Assembly: GCF_022170825.1 (NCBI RefSeq)
Contig: NZ_CP081878.1
Location: forward strand, 1,576,001-1,640,000
Origin: Exiguobacterium acetylicum
GTDB taxonomy: Bacteria; Bacillota; Bacilli; Exiguobacteriales; Exiguobacteriaceae
Direction of reading: 5' to 3'
DNA length: 64,000 nucleotides
The notes beneath the pieces were generated by a model. The model was given only the letters and a program-made list of their open reading frames with translations, searched no databases and was not told the origin of the DNA. The position numbers were made by a program, and so were the translations under genes. Positions 42,328-51,016 of this stretch are shown piece after piece (the stretch's first letter is position 1; each line of letters opens with the position of its first letter).

Positions 42328-43853
42328 TTATCGTCGACGACCTCAGCATCCGCTATCCCGGTCAAATGAAATCTGTGCTCGATCATATAACGCTAACGAT
42401 CGACCAAGGAACGACACTTTTGCTTGGGCGCAGTGGAAGCGGAAAAACGACATTGCTTCATGCGCTTGCTGGATTAACGCCAGAGGTAATCGAAGTCGAA
42501 CAGACCGGCACCGTCACTCGGTCCGGTTCGGTCGGAGTGCTGTTCCAAAATCCAGAAGAACAGTTTTGTACGGAAACGATTGGACGGGAAATTGCCTTTA
42601 GTTTAGAAAATCGGTCGATTCCACGTGCGGAGATGGATGAACGAATTGAGCAGTTGCTGGCACTCGTCGGTCTTCCCCTCCCCTTTTCGACACCAATTGC
42701 TAGTCTCTCTGGGGGAATGAAACAGCGACTGGCGCTCGCCGCGGTCCTAGCGCTCGAGCCGACGATCTTATTACTCGATGAACCAACGGCTCAGATTGAC
42801 CCGATCGGGCAACACGAGCTGATGGCGTTGATCTTTCGGATTCAGAAAGAACATGATTTAACGATCGTCTTGATTGAACACCAACTCGATGTCTGTTTGC
42901 CGTATGTCGATCAGATCATCTTACTTGAAGATGGATCGGTGACTGCGACGGCGCATCCGCAGGATTTGTTCCCGCAGGCGTATACAGAGCTTCAATCGAA
43001 AGGGATCGCTGTTCCCTCTTTGTATCCGTACACGTTAGAGACGTTACCCATAGATGGACCACAAGCAGCGCGACTTCACGTGCTTCCTCCAGTCGATACA
43101 GCAGGCATTCCCTTGTTACACGTCGCTGCATTATCGACGAAAGCCCCTTACCCGCTGACCGATGCGACATTTTCCCTGAAGACGGGAGAATGGGTGATGC
43201 TGCTTGGGGCAAACGGATCCGGGAAAAGTACGTTGCTTGCAACACTCGGTCGGTTGCTCTCGCATCAAGGAACATATCGGTTCCAAGAACGTCCGGCTCA
43301 GCGTTACTCCCGGAGACGCTTTTATGAGCACGTCGGCTATGTCTTTCAACAACCGGATCTGCAGTTTCTCAAACTGACGGTCGAAGCGGAAATCGACTGG
43401 AGTCACCGGGCAGCGACGAGTGATGAGCGTACAGCGTTGCTCGAACGGCTGGAACTAGCATCTGTCAAACAGCAGTCACCGCTTGCGCTTAGTACGGGGC
43501 AACAACGACGGCTCAGCGTCGCGACGATGCTCGGGCAGACGAAGGATGTGTTGTTGCTCGATGAACCGACGTTCGGACAGGATGGATTGACGACACGGCG
43601 ACTCATGGAACAGTTGTTGACGGAACAACAAAACGGAACGACGCTCGTCATGGCAACGCACGACATGGAACTCGTCGCTCGATACGCGGATCGTGTCCTC
43701 GTCATGGAGCAAGGGCGGATTGCCTTTGACGGACGTCCGAGCGGGTTGTTCGCTGACGTTCCGTTACTCGAACGCTGTCAACTACAACGTCCACTTACGT
43801 ACCAATTCCAGGAGGTGAAGCGACATGCAGACGAACGCGTCACTGTTCGCTAA
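42324..43853 (+). CDS. ykoD: ECF transporter tandem ATPase YkoD
   Basis: 509 aa with two ABC ATPase domains. Domain 1: Walker A GRSGSGKTT near residue 36, signature LSGGMKQR near 130 and Walker B ILLLDEPTAQ near 150. Domain 2: Walker A GANGSGKST near 295, signature LSTGQQRR near 390 (with T instead of G at the third position) and Walker B VLLLDEPTFGQD near 408. It supplies energy to the YkoE/YkoC complex. Start ATG overlaps the ykoE stop; the next gene starts 29 nt before its end. Confidence 0.93.
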   Translation: MIIVDDLSIRYPGQMKSVLDHITLTIDQGTTLLLGRSGSGKTTLLHALAGLTPEVIEVEQTGTVTRSGSVGVLFQNPEEQFCTETIGREIAFSLENRSIPRAEMDERIEQLLALVGLPLPFSTPIASLSGGMKQRLALAAVLALEPTILLLDEPTAQIDPIGQHELMALIFRIQKEHDLTIVLIEHQLDVCLPYVDQIILLEDGSVTATAHPQDLFPQAYTELQSKGIAVPSLYPYTLETLPIDGPQAARLHVLPPVDTAGIPLLHVAALSTKAPYPLTDATFSLKTGEWVMLLGANGSGKSTLLATLGRLLSHQGTYRFQERPAQRYSRRRFYEHVGYVFQQPDLQFLKLTVEAEIDWSHRAATSDERTALLERLELASVKQQSPLALSTGQQRRLSVATMLGQTKDVLLLDEPTFGQDGLTTRRLMEQLLTEQQNGTTLVMATHDMELVARYADRVLVMEQGRIAFDGRPSGLFADVPLLERCQLQRPLTYQFQEVKRHADERVTVR

Positions 43854-44547
43854 ACTCAATCCTGTCATCAAGGGGAGCGGATTGTTTTTGATCATGTTTG
43901 CCTTGATTGCAACGAATGACTGGATCAAGACGTTGGTGTTCCTGAGTTTTGCTATCGCCTTGCTACTCCTCTCCGGATGGGGTCCCGTCGATTTCTTGAA
44001 ACGGCTCGCACCTTACAGTCTATTATTCTTATTGACGTTCTGGATGATGGCGGCGTTTGGCAAAGGTACGAACACGCTCTGGTCGTTCGGTTGGTTTCAT
44101 GTCACGTCGGAAAGTGTCATGCACGGCTGGTTACTTGCCTTACGGATGGCAACGTTCGTTTGCTTAAGTTTCGCTTTCGTCACGACGACCGATGCGACCC
44201 GGTTCGTGATGAGCTTAATTCATCAGGCAAAGGTATCGCCCCGCTTCGCATATGGGTTCCTTGCCGGAATTCGCTTTTTGCCGCAACTGGTCGAAGAAGT
44301 CCGGGTCTTGCGGCAAGTCCGGATGATTCGGAGCGTGCACAGTCGCTTTCCTGGTGATGCGTTCCTATCAATCGGCTTACCACTCTTCTCGCGATCTATC
44401 CAGCGGGCAGAACGGATGGCAATCGCCATGGAAGCCCGTCATTTTTCAGCTGAGCGGACGTATTACGAGGTACCGGTCGTTCAGCGTCAGGACATCGTCT
44501 ATCTCATGGTCATCCTCCTGTTCATCAGTCTTGTCTTTTGGCTATGA
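43825..44547 (+). CDS. ykoC: ECF transporter transmembrane subunit YkoC
   Basis: 240 aa with five helices. The family T-component coupling motifs appear as RMIRSVHSRFPGD near residue 168 and MAIAMEARHFSAERTYY near 197, which replace the Ala-Arg-Gly motifs of other T components. An AGGAGGTG site inside the ykoD 3' end precedes ATG. It links YkoE to the ATPase. It is probably the last gene of the riboswitch-controlled operon, since the next gene lies 55 nt further with its own ribosome binding site. Confidence 0.9.
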   Translation: MQTNASLFAKLNPVIKGSGLFLIMFALIATNDWIKTLVFLSFAIALLLLSGWGPVDFLKRLAPYSLLFLLTFWMMAAFGKGTNTLWSFGWFHVTSESVMHGWLLALRMATFVCLSFAFVTTTDATRFVMSLIHQAKVSPRFAYGFLAGIRFLPQLVEEVRVLRQVRMIRSVHSRFPGDAFLSIGLPLFSRSIQRAERMAIAMEARHFSAERTYYEVPVVQRQDIVYLMVILLFISLVFWL

Positions 44548-44602
44548 TTACCGCCACCCGTATCCGGGTACACTCTAGCAAGACAGATTGAAGGAGAACG
44601 AC

Positions 44603-45634
44603 ATGAAACGAATCCTCTTGATTGGTGCAGGGCACGCTCACCTGCATTGCATTACCAATGGAACAACAGAAGACGTCGAATGGCTGGTTTTAAATGCCTC
44701 GACGCATCAGTATTACTCGGGTATGTACTCCGGGCTTGCTGACGGAACGTACGACATTGATGAGATCCGTGTCGACGTCGCTGCCTTATGTCGCGCCTAT
44801 GATAAACAGTTCATCGAAGAGATCGTCATCAAAATCGACCCCGTCGAAAAAGTCGTCTTCGGTGCATCCGGCAGACACTATGCCTATGACGTCGTCTCGA
44901 CGAATATCGGCTCGTTCGATTGGTCGGAAGATACGACACGATTATCGATCAAACCGAACTACCGGTTACCGGATACATTAAAGCGTCTGCAACAAGCAAA
45001 GCGTCCAGTCTTGATTGGAAGCGGTGCAGCGGCCGTCGAGATGGCGGCGTCCTTGAAAGTGGCGGATGTGCCGATTACACTGATCACGGATCCCGAGTTA
45101 CTTTCAGGACACCCCGCAGCGGAAGCGATTGCGAGACGCTTACAAGAACTCGATGTTCATTGGATTCGAGAACGGCCACTGAACGAGGCGTCTCCTCTCC
45201 GCTTTTCACATCATCCACCAATCGAGTCAGATGCGATCATCCGCTTAACAGGTGCGAAAGCTCCGGCATTGTTTGCAGATAGTAAGCTGTTCACGGAAGA
45301 CGGATTTCTACTCGTCAATGAGCAGTTGCAAGCGCTCGATCATCCAAGTCTGTTTGCTGCGGGTGACGCGGCGACCCTCGTCGCTTATCCCGATATTCCA
45401 AAGAACGGCGTCACAGCTGTCCGGCAAGCACCGGTCTTACTGGCAAACCTCTTACGGTACGTCCAGGAAGAGGCACTGCAAACGTATTGTCCACAAAAGA
45501 ACTATTTGACGATTTTATCGATGGGACCACGTCATGCGGTTTCCCTGTATGGTAAATCTTACTCAACTAATCGACTTGGTTGGTACCTGAAGCGCTGGAT
45601 CGATCAACGGTTCATGCGGAAGTATCGCCCTTAA
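44603..45634 (+). CDS. NAD(P)/FAD-dependent oxidoreductase, type II NADH dehydrogenase-like
   Basis: 343 aa. The FAD-binding dinucleotide fold starts ILLIGAGHAHLHC at residues 4-16, a second NAD(P) motif VLIGSGAAAVEMAASL is near 134, and the FAD-closing motif LFAAGDAATLV lies near 250. The GAGHAHL form is that of the small NDH-2-like or SelD-linked flavoproteins. It probably oxidises NAD(P)H, passing electrons to quinone or an unknown acceptor. AAGGAG lies 6 nt before ATG at 44603. A strong terminator follows. It may be co-transcribed with ykoEDC. Confidence 0.8.
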   Translation: MKRILLIGAGHAHLHCITNGTTEDVEWLVLNASTHQYYSGMYSGLADGTYDIDEIRVDVAALCRAYDKQFIEEIVIKIDPVEKVVFGASGRHYAYDVVSTNIGSFDWSEDTTRLSIKPNYRLPDTLKRLQQAKRPVLIGSGAAAVEMAASLKVADVPITLITDPELLSGHPAAEAIARRLQELDVHWIRERPLNEASPLRFSHHPPIESDAIIRLTGAKAPALFADSKLFTEDGFLLVNEQLQALDHPSLFAAGDAATLVAYPDIPKNGVTAVRQAPVLLANLLRYVQEEALQTYCPQKNYLTILSMGPRHAVSLYGKSYSTNRLGWYLKRWIDQRFMRKYRP

Positions 45635-45662
45635 AAGCGTGCGCCGGCGCACGCTTTTTTTG
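45633..45662 (+). terminator. intrinsic terminator
   Basis: The perfect stem AAGCGTGCGC / GCGCACGCTT, with a 2-nt CG at its centre, is followed by a T run. This is one of the strongest hairpins in the window. Confidence 0.9.
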
Positions 45663-45705
45663 TACATAAAAACAAGCCATGGACGGGTGTCCACAGCTTG
45701 TTGGA

Positions 45706-46524
45706 TTAGACGGTTTGATTTCCTTTAACGTACGACAGCAACGTTTCGTTGAACTTATCTTGTTCATCAAGCAACATACCGTGCCCACTCTCTTCGAAGA
45801 CTTCAAGTCGTGCATGTGGGATTCCCTTTTGCATTTCTTCCGCGAACTCGAACGGACAGACTTGGTCTTTTTTACCGTGGATGATTAACGTATCAACTTT
45901 GATGTTTTCGAGTTTTCCACGCAAGTCCTCATCGCGTAATGCGATTGCTGACTGAATCGTACCGTGGGACGAAGCAGCGATGCTAAGACCGTGGAACCAT
46001 TGTTGGAGTGGTTCTGGATGCTCCTTCGCAAAGAAGATTTCCCCGAATCCTTTGAGCATCGACGGACGATCTTGTTTCGTGTCGGCAATCAACGCATCGA
46101 CTTCTTCTTTTGTCATCCCGTATGGATAACCGTCGCGTTGTGTAAAGACAGGCGCTGCGGCTCCAGCGAGGACAAGTTTACTGACTTTTGAATCCCCGTA
46201 TTGCAAGAGATAGGACAAGGCGATTCCTCCTCCCATCGAGAAGCCAAGCAACGTGACGTTCGTTAATTTCAGCTGTTCGATGACTTCATTAATGTCGGAC
46301 GCCATCGTCTTATAATCGTATCCCGTTGCTGGTGCATCTGATTTGCCATAACCGCGATAATCAATCCCGACGTAACGGTATCCTTCTTCGACGAGCAGAT
46401 TCTTTTGATACTCGAACATATTGTTGTTGGCCGGCCAGCCGTGTAAAAAGACGACCGGTTGACCCGACCCGACATCCTCGACATAAATCTTCGTGCCATC
46501 AACTGCTTGAATGAATGTACCCAT
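45706..46524 (-). CDS. alpha/beta hydrolase, chloroperoxidase-like
   Basis: 272 aa. It begins MGTFIQAVDGTKIYVEDVGS, the usual start of this non-heme chloroperoxidase/esterase-like group. HGWPANNNMF holds the oxyanion hole near residue 27. The nucleophile Ser is in LGFSMGGGIALS near 96, Asp in HGKKDQVCPFEFA near 222, and the His in ESGHGML near 252. ATG at 46524 is preferred over 46527 because GGGGG lies 7 nt upstream. It has a SigB-type promoter, so it is likely a stress-induced hydrolase. Confidence 0.83.
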   Translation of the reverse strand: MGTFIQAVDGTKIYVEDVGSGQPVVFLHGWPANNNMFEYQKNLLVEEGYRYVGIDYRGYGKSDAPATGYDYKTMASDINEVIEQLKLTNVTLLGFSMGGGIALSYLLQYGDSKVSKLVLAGAAAPVFTQRDGYPYGMTKEEVDALIADTKQDRPSMLKGFGEIFFAKEHPEPLQQWFHGLSIAASSHGTIQSAIALRDEDLRGKLENIKVDTLIIHGKKDQVCPFEFAEEMQKGIPHARLEVFEESGHGMLLDEQDKFNETLLSYVKGNQTV

Positions 46525-46568
46525 CATAAAACCCCCATAGAAATAGATTGACCGTGCATGCATCTATT

Positions 46569-46593
46569 ATTCCCGAGTCAAGAGATATCAAAC
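46569..46593 (-). promoter_or_regulatory. SigB-type promoter of the alpha/beta hydrolase
   Basis: On the minus strand GTTTGA, a 13-nt spacer and GGGAAT match the SigB consensus GTTTRA-N12-15-GGGWAT. It lies about 45 nt before the hydrolase start. Confidence 0.75.
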
Positions 46594-46678
46594 ATCTTGA
46601 TGTTGAATCTTTATAGAAAATTCTGTCTATTCTAGAAATTATGGTAAAATATAGTCATTAGCATAAAGGAGGGGTTTC

Positions 46679-47941
46679 ATGAGACGCTTTATACATACCG
46701 GTATTCTCGCAGGAGCAGTACTACTTGCCGGATGCGGTAAAGAACAATACTTAGACCTTACATATGACGCCAATTACTGGGGCGGTATTTCGACTACCTT
46801 TGATGGTCAAGAGATACCGGATCTCCCGAAAAAACAAACCGCTGCTTTGTTGAAGGCCTGCCAGCAAAAACCTGATATGAAGCACTTACCTGATCGATAT
46901 GTGCAACATGAAGGATTTGACTTATACTTCCTGCCTACGAGTGTCCAAGGGCGCGAGTTCCAACACGTTCGTTTCCTATCAGACGAAAAAAAGGACTATC
47001 TGGCCTGTCAGCCGATTCGCCATGCGGATTATGCGGTCCATCAGATCAAGCGCAGTGATTATCCATTCGTCGATTGGTCAAAACAACCAGTTAAAGCTAA
47101 ATCGACAGTCGTTCGCTTTGGATCCGTTCCAAAAGAAGTAATGGATCAACAAAAACAGGAAAACGAAGAAAGTAAGCATTTGAAAGAGATAGGACGTTAT
47201 CTTTTCCCGTCCTATCAACTATCTTTACCACCGGAAGGTCAATTTATTATTTTTGGAGAAGAAGACGGAAAAGAACGCACCTTCTTCGAGACGACCGAGT
47301 CGCTGTCCGGATCCGACTTGAATATCTCTTTCCGCCACAGCCCAAAAAACGGGATGCAGTCCGCAATAATAGATCTCACAGTAAGCGGAACACGCGAGGG
47401 AAACTTTTCAGTAATTCAAGAGTATGCGCAAGGGCAATCTTACCAGATTGAACGTAAAAAATTACCTGATGCCCTCTCGCCAAATCAAACGATTCACTTA
47501 GCAACCGTTCAAAAACTAGAAAAAGATAAAGTCGTCCAGGAAACCCCCATTTATATGCGTCTTAATAAGTCATACAAAAAACCATTAAATTTTAAATATG
47601 CTTTTATCAATATCAGGCAATCCAGCTATGTCGGTTTCATCCACCAATCACCAAAACAGCTCATCGATAGCGATTATAAGTTCGTCTCGGCAATACCGGA
47701 TAAACTAGCCAAAAAAATCGCTCAGGAATTAAAAGAAACCGAAGTGATGGAGCCACAAGGCACAAAACTAAAGCAGAAAAAATTGACGTTGATGCGCGAA
47801 GGGAAAAGCCAAACGTTCGAGTTATATGAACGCAAACGCGCCAAAAAACTTGAAATCTATGTCGTTAAACCAGGATCAAAGAACGGTGCAAAGCTGTCAG
47901 GTACGACCAGTGAAGCACTTAGTGAGGTGCTTAATCAATGA
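46679..47941 (+). CDS. lipoprotein of unknown function, tandem paralogue 1
   Basis: 420 aa. A lipoprotein signal peptide (MRRFIHTGILAGAVLLAGC, lipobox LAGC) is followed by a large extracellular region that I cannot assign. About 12 residues after the Cys comes YDANYWGGISTTFDG. A second Cys pair (KACQQKP, YLACQPIR) is shared with the next gene, suggesting a disulfide. The C-terminus (LSGTTSEALSEVLNQ) also matches its neighbour. The codon use is richer in A and T than around it. An AAAGGAGG site precedes ATG. It overlaps the next gene by 4 nt. Confidence 0.65.
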   Translation: MRRFIHTGILAGAVLLAGCGKEQYLDLTYDANYWGGISTTFDGQEIPDLPKKQTAALLKACQQKPDMKHLPDRYVQHEGFDLYFLPTSVQGREFQHVRFLSDEKKDYLACQPIRHADYAVHQIKRSDYPFVDWSKQPVKAKSTVVRFGSVPKEVMDQQKQENEESKHLKEIGRYLFPSYQLSLPPEGQFIIFGEEDGKERTFFETTESLSGSDLNISFRHSPKNGMQSAIIDLTVSGTREGNFSVIQEYAQGQSYQIERKKLPDALSPNQTIHLATVQKLEKDKVVQETPIYMRLNKSYKKPLNFKYAFINIRQSSYVGFIHQSPKQLIDSDYKFVSAIPDKLAKKIAQELKETEVMEPQGTKLKQKKLTLMREGKSQTFELYERKRAKKLEIYVVKPGSKNGAKLSGTTSEALSEVLNQ

Positions 47942-49203
47942 ACAAACGTTACTGGATCGGACTAACACTTGGAGCGACACTAGCATTAAGCGGTTGTCAA
48001 AGTGATGCGCCGAATTTCAAATGGGGTTACTTATCGCAAATGTATGACGGAGGGCAATTCAACGAAAAAGAATCTCGCACCTTGTCTGCTAAAGAACGAA
48101 CTGTCATACAAAAAACGTGCGCGTCTAAAGTGAGCGATGCACCTACCGATTACGCTGTCGGCGATATCTATTCCGTCATGATGACGAATCCGTTCGAGGA
48201 TTATGAAGGTCAAACCGTTCGTTACGTCAAAGCTGGAAAAAAGACGTATTTATATTGTCAGACATCGTTTAAAGGCGGGTACTATCCATTACCAAAGAAA
48301 GACGATGTCTTCAAGAAGACTGCTCTGACTCCACAGCGGAAGAACTTTAATATGAAGCCTACTGTATTAAAAAAAGACGATTGGTTTAATCCTGATGAAA
48401 CGATCGCAGATCATTCTGCTCGAACATTAGAACTTCCAGGATCAGGTTACCTTGTCATCGAGGCGACGGATGTCACAAAAAAAGATACACGTACGACGTC
48501 TTTCGTATATGCGAATTCTCTGACACCGTTCACCCGTGATGTCGATCTCTATCTCATCTATAATCAACAATTTGATTCTACGTATGACGTGATGGTGCGC
48601 TTGCCTGAGTTATACGGCGGACGTCATGCCGAACGCCCGATTCATTCAATGAAACAACCAGGAAAGGTCCGGTTCGTTCCAGGTGACGGCACACCGGAGC
48701 ATTACGGGACGCTCATCGCAACGGAGAAAAACGGACGCGAATACCGCTATGAACTGTCGATTCGACATACGATGGAACGACCATCTGAACTTCAAGAGCC
48801 GGAACAGACAGCAGACGACATCGTTGCGGATAATCAAGAAGTGACGCTATTCCATCAAAGACAGTTCTCGCATGTCCGTTTTGAAGAAGATGATCAAGGA
48901 AATCGTATTTCGGAGAAAGGTCTCGATTGGGACCATATGATCATGATGACGAGTGATGAATCCGGGAAATTAAAAAAAGCAATCAAGACAAGTGAACAGG
49001 CTGACGTACGAGGAAAACGGGCGAAGTGGAAATACTTGACGTTCCGAGATGGAGTGAAAGGACAACAATACGAAGTTTATCTCGATAAGCGTGTCAAAAA
49101 GACCGATGTTTATTTAAAAGATCCGAAGCGTGACGTGTCGATTCACCTATCGGCGACAGGTCGTGACATCCTCCTTCCTTTGTTCGAGCAATACGAAAAA
49201 TGA
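47938..49203 (+). CDS. lipoprotein of unknown function, tandem paralogue 2
   Basis: 421 aa. The lipobox LSGC sits at the end of MNKRYWIGLTLGATLALSGC. The layout is the same as the preceding protein: a Y-D-G-G motif (QMYDGGQFN), Cys in QKTCASK and YLYCQTS at matching places, and a similar end (IHLSATGRDILLPLFEQYEK). The two are clearly diverged duplicates, as judged by eye. ATG overlaps the stop of the first. The function is unknown; both should be anchored to the outer face of the membrane. Confidence 0.65.
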   Translation: MNKRYWIGLTLGATLALSGCQSDAPNFKWGYLSQMYDGGQFNEKESRTLSAKERTVIQKTCASKVSDAPTDYAVGDIYSVMMTNPFEDYEGQTVRYVKAGKKTYLYCQTSFKGGYYPLPKKDDVFKKTALTPQRKNFNMKPTVLKKDDWFNPDETIADHSARTLELPGSGYLVIEATDVTKKDTRTTSFVYANSLTPFTRDVDLYLIYNQQFDSTYDVMVRLPELYGGRHAERPIHSMKQPGKVRFVPGDGTPEHYGTLIATEKNGREYRYELSIRHTMERPSELQEPEQTADDIVADNQEVTLFHQRQFSHVRFEEDDQGNRISEKGLDWDHMIMMTSDESGKLKKAIKTSEQADVRGKRAKWKYLTFRDGVKGQQYEVYLDKRVKKTDVYLKDPKRDVSIHLSATGRDILLPLFEQYEK

Positions 49204-49204
49204 C

Positions 49205-49441
49205 TCACGCCATGAAGACGAGATGTTGCAGCAAATAAATCAAGGAACACCAGAAGATGAAAGCAATCCCCTCTCTTAACCACTCTTTACGCGTCAACGG
49301 TTCACGTAAGAAGGACACGCAAGCGAATAGTAAGACGAAGAAGTAGAGATAAATGAAGCCACCGCTCGTCAAGAAACCAAAGAGCAGGATCATACCACCG
49401 AGGACGGACAGGCTAGAGACAACAGGTTTACGATAGACCAT
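49205..49441 (-). CDS. small membrane protein
   Basis: 78 aa with two to three hydrophobic segments (LSVLGGMILLFGFLTSGG, FIYLYFFVLLFACVSFL and FIFWCSLIYLLQHLVF), the last after a charged loop (REPLTRKEWLREG). No family is recognised. It ends 2 nt after the convergent lipoprotein gene. The start has a GAGGTGG-like site. Probably expressed alone. Confidence 0.55.
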   Translation of the reverse strand: MVYRKPVVSSLSVLGGMILLFGFLTSGGFIYLYFFVLLFACVSFLREPLTRKEWLREGIAFIFWCSLIYLLQHLVFMA

Positions 49442-49517
49442 GCGATGCCACCTCGCTTCATCTAGTTTGTTAGATTATACCCAGATTACGGAAAAACAAT
49501 CTATTGTAATGTACTAG

Positions 49518-49556
49518 ACAACACCCCTTGAGAGGCATCCTCCCAAGGGGTGTTGT
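49518..49556 (-). terminator. intrinsic terminator
   Basis: A perfect 13-bp stem (ACAACACCCCTTG / CAAGGGGTGTTGT) with a 13-nt loop lies just after the HmoA-like gene on the minus strand. The T tract is weak, but the stem is strong. Confidence 0.65.
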
Positions 49557-49559
49557 TGT

Positions 49560-49889
49560 TTATTCCACGACGGCACTGTGATCAGCGACGATCGCATATT
49601 CCGTAACGGTATTCGACGTCACGAGCGGTTTGACTTCGGATGTCCCGTTATCCCGCTTATGGTGCACGCCTTTGTACGCTTGACTCTCTTGCCATGCATG
49701 GAATGCTGCTTGATTCGACCATGTCGTCATGATCGTGACGATGTCTTCTTCTTCCTGACTGATATCGACGAGGACTTGCATCCGGTGGAACCCTTCCATC
49801 CGTTCAATTCCTTTCGTCGTCTTAAAACGCGCTGCAACCTGATCTGCTGCATCTTTGACGACGTGTAACTGGTTCATGACGATCCACAT
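49560..49889 (-). CDS. ABM-domain monooxygenase, HmoA/IsdG-like
   Basis: 109 aa. The ABM fold shows MWIVMNQLHVVKDAADQVAARF at the N-terminus, with Asn6 in the position used for heme propionate contact in IsdG-type enzymes. MEGFHRMQVLVD follows near residue 32, then TTWSNQAAFHAWQESQAYKGVHHKR near 57, with the Trp and His expected for heme-degrading HmoA. ATG at 49889 follows a GGGGGAAGG site. It may release iron from heme; a plain stress role is also possible. No iron-regulator box was found nearby. Confidence 0.75.
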   Translation of the reverse strand: MWIVMNQLHVVKDAADQVAARFKTTKGIERMEGFHRMQVLVDISQEEEDIVTIMTTWSNQAAFHAWQESQAYKGVHHKRDNGTSEVKPLVTSNTVTEYAIVADHSAVVE

Positions 49890-49920
49890 GTTACCTTCCC
49901 CCTTTTTCGTCTTCAGTATA

Positions 49921-50544
49921 CTAGAAGTCACGGGTCGTAGAAAACGCGGATGCGTTATCGCTTGGTAACGTTAAGCGTTGGATCGTCTCTTTTCCGTCAA
50001 CGCTCGTCGCGATCATCTCGAAATAGAGCGAATGCGGGAAGGCATCCGGTAACGGTTGGACAGTATGGAAACGTTCCTGATCTGCTACCGACAATGAGCG
50101 TTGCATCGGACTAAGCGGCGCTTCGCCTTCAGCCGTCGTCTTATACGGCTCGAACCGGATCGATTTCATTTGTTTCGAACCATTCATGCCGTAGGCGACA
50201 AGGTATCGACCTTCGTCCGTCGTCAACAAGCGACCTTCAAACCAATCCTTCTCCCTCGACTGTTTCGAGCGAATGATTCGGTCGATTCGTTGTGCCTCAT
50301 CGGTTTGTTGCAGGAGCAAAAACAAACGGTCGTGTTTCGCTTCAAGATACGCAACGGCGTAATGGTCAGACAGTCGTTCGACGAAGTAGACGTCGCGCGC
50401 TTCAATCGGCGTGTTCGTCATCTGTGTATATAACCGGGCGACTTGCTTCGCCGTAAAGGAAGCGGTCTCTTGACGTGGTTGCATTCCCGTCAGCGTTCCG
50501 AGCACGAGACCGAACAATAAGATGAGGAAAAGACGCCGTTTCAT
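49921..50544 (-). CDS. secreted or membrane-anchored hypothetical protein
   Basis: 207 aa. A hydrophobic N-terminal helix (RRLFLILLFGLVLGTLTGM) serves as a signal peptide or anchor, with no lipobox Cys. The rest is polar, mixed alpha/beta and unidentified (FTAKQVARLYTQMTNTPIEARDVYFVERLSDHYAVAYLEA). Its ATG overlaps the GNAT stop by 4 nt, so it is expressed with the GNAT gene. The function is unknown. Confidence 0.55.
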   Translation of the reverse strand: MKRRLFLILLFGLVLGTLTGMQPRQETASFTAKQVARLYTQMTNTPIEARDVYFVERLSDHYAVAYLEAKHDRLFLLLQQTDEAQRIDRIIRSKQSREKDWFEGRLLTTDEGRYLVAYGMNGSKQMKSIRFEPYKTTAEGEAPLSPMQRSLSVADQERFHTVQPLPDAFPHSLYFEMIATSVDGKETIQRLTLPSDNASAFSTTRDF

Positions 50545-50972
50545 CGGTCGACCTGCTTGACGAGCAGATGGTAACTGGCACCCGGCGGAAAATCGTCGAT
50601 CCGTCCGACTTCGACGAATCCGTGTCGTTCATAAAATGGAAGCGCTTGAAAGGAGAAGGTCTCAACGCGGATGTGCTTGACACCCGCTTCACGTGCCCAA
50701 GCCTCCAGTCGATGGAGTAACATCGTACCGATGCCACTTCCCCGCTCCTCCTCGACGACGAAGAACCATTCGATATGTAACCAGCCCCAGTAGACTTCCC
50801 CTGAAATACCGCCGATGCGATGATCGTTACGATTCGCAAATAAAGTAATGCGTTGTGTCCCCTCTGCACGTTTTGTCGCATGAAACGGTGAACGCTCGAC
50901 ATTGTATTGACGCACTTGTTGTCGCAACCAGTCCTGTCCGTCTTCATTTTCATTTAGTTGAAATTGTAGCAT
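50541..50972 (-). CDS. GNAT family N-acetyltransferase
   Basis: 143 aa. A compact GNAT domain with WLHIEWFFVVEEERGSGIGTMLLHRLEAWAREAG at about residues 62-95 (acetyl-CoA loop RGSGIG). The closing block is ALPFYERHGFVEVG near 110. It resembles the small GNATs often annotated as detoxifying or acetyl-CoA-dependent aminotransferases. The substrate is unknown. The start has an AAGGAG site. It is the first gene of a two-gene operon with the secreted protein. Confidence 0.82.
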   Translation of the reverse strand: MLQFQLNENEDGQDWLRQQVRQYNVERSPFHATKRAEGTQRITLFANRNDHRIGGISGEVYWGWLHIEWFFVVEEERGSGIGTMLLHRLEAWAREAGVKHIRVETFSFQALPFYERHGFVEVGRIDDFPPGASYHLLVKQVDR

Positions 50973-51016
50973 AGCCGAACTCCTTTCTTGTTATAGTAGT
51001 AATGGAGGTGAATACG

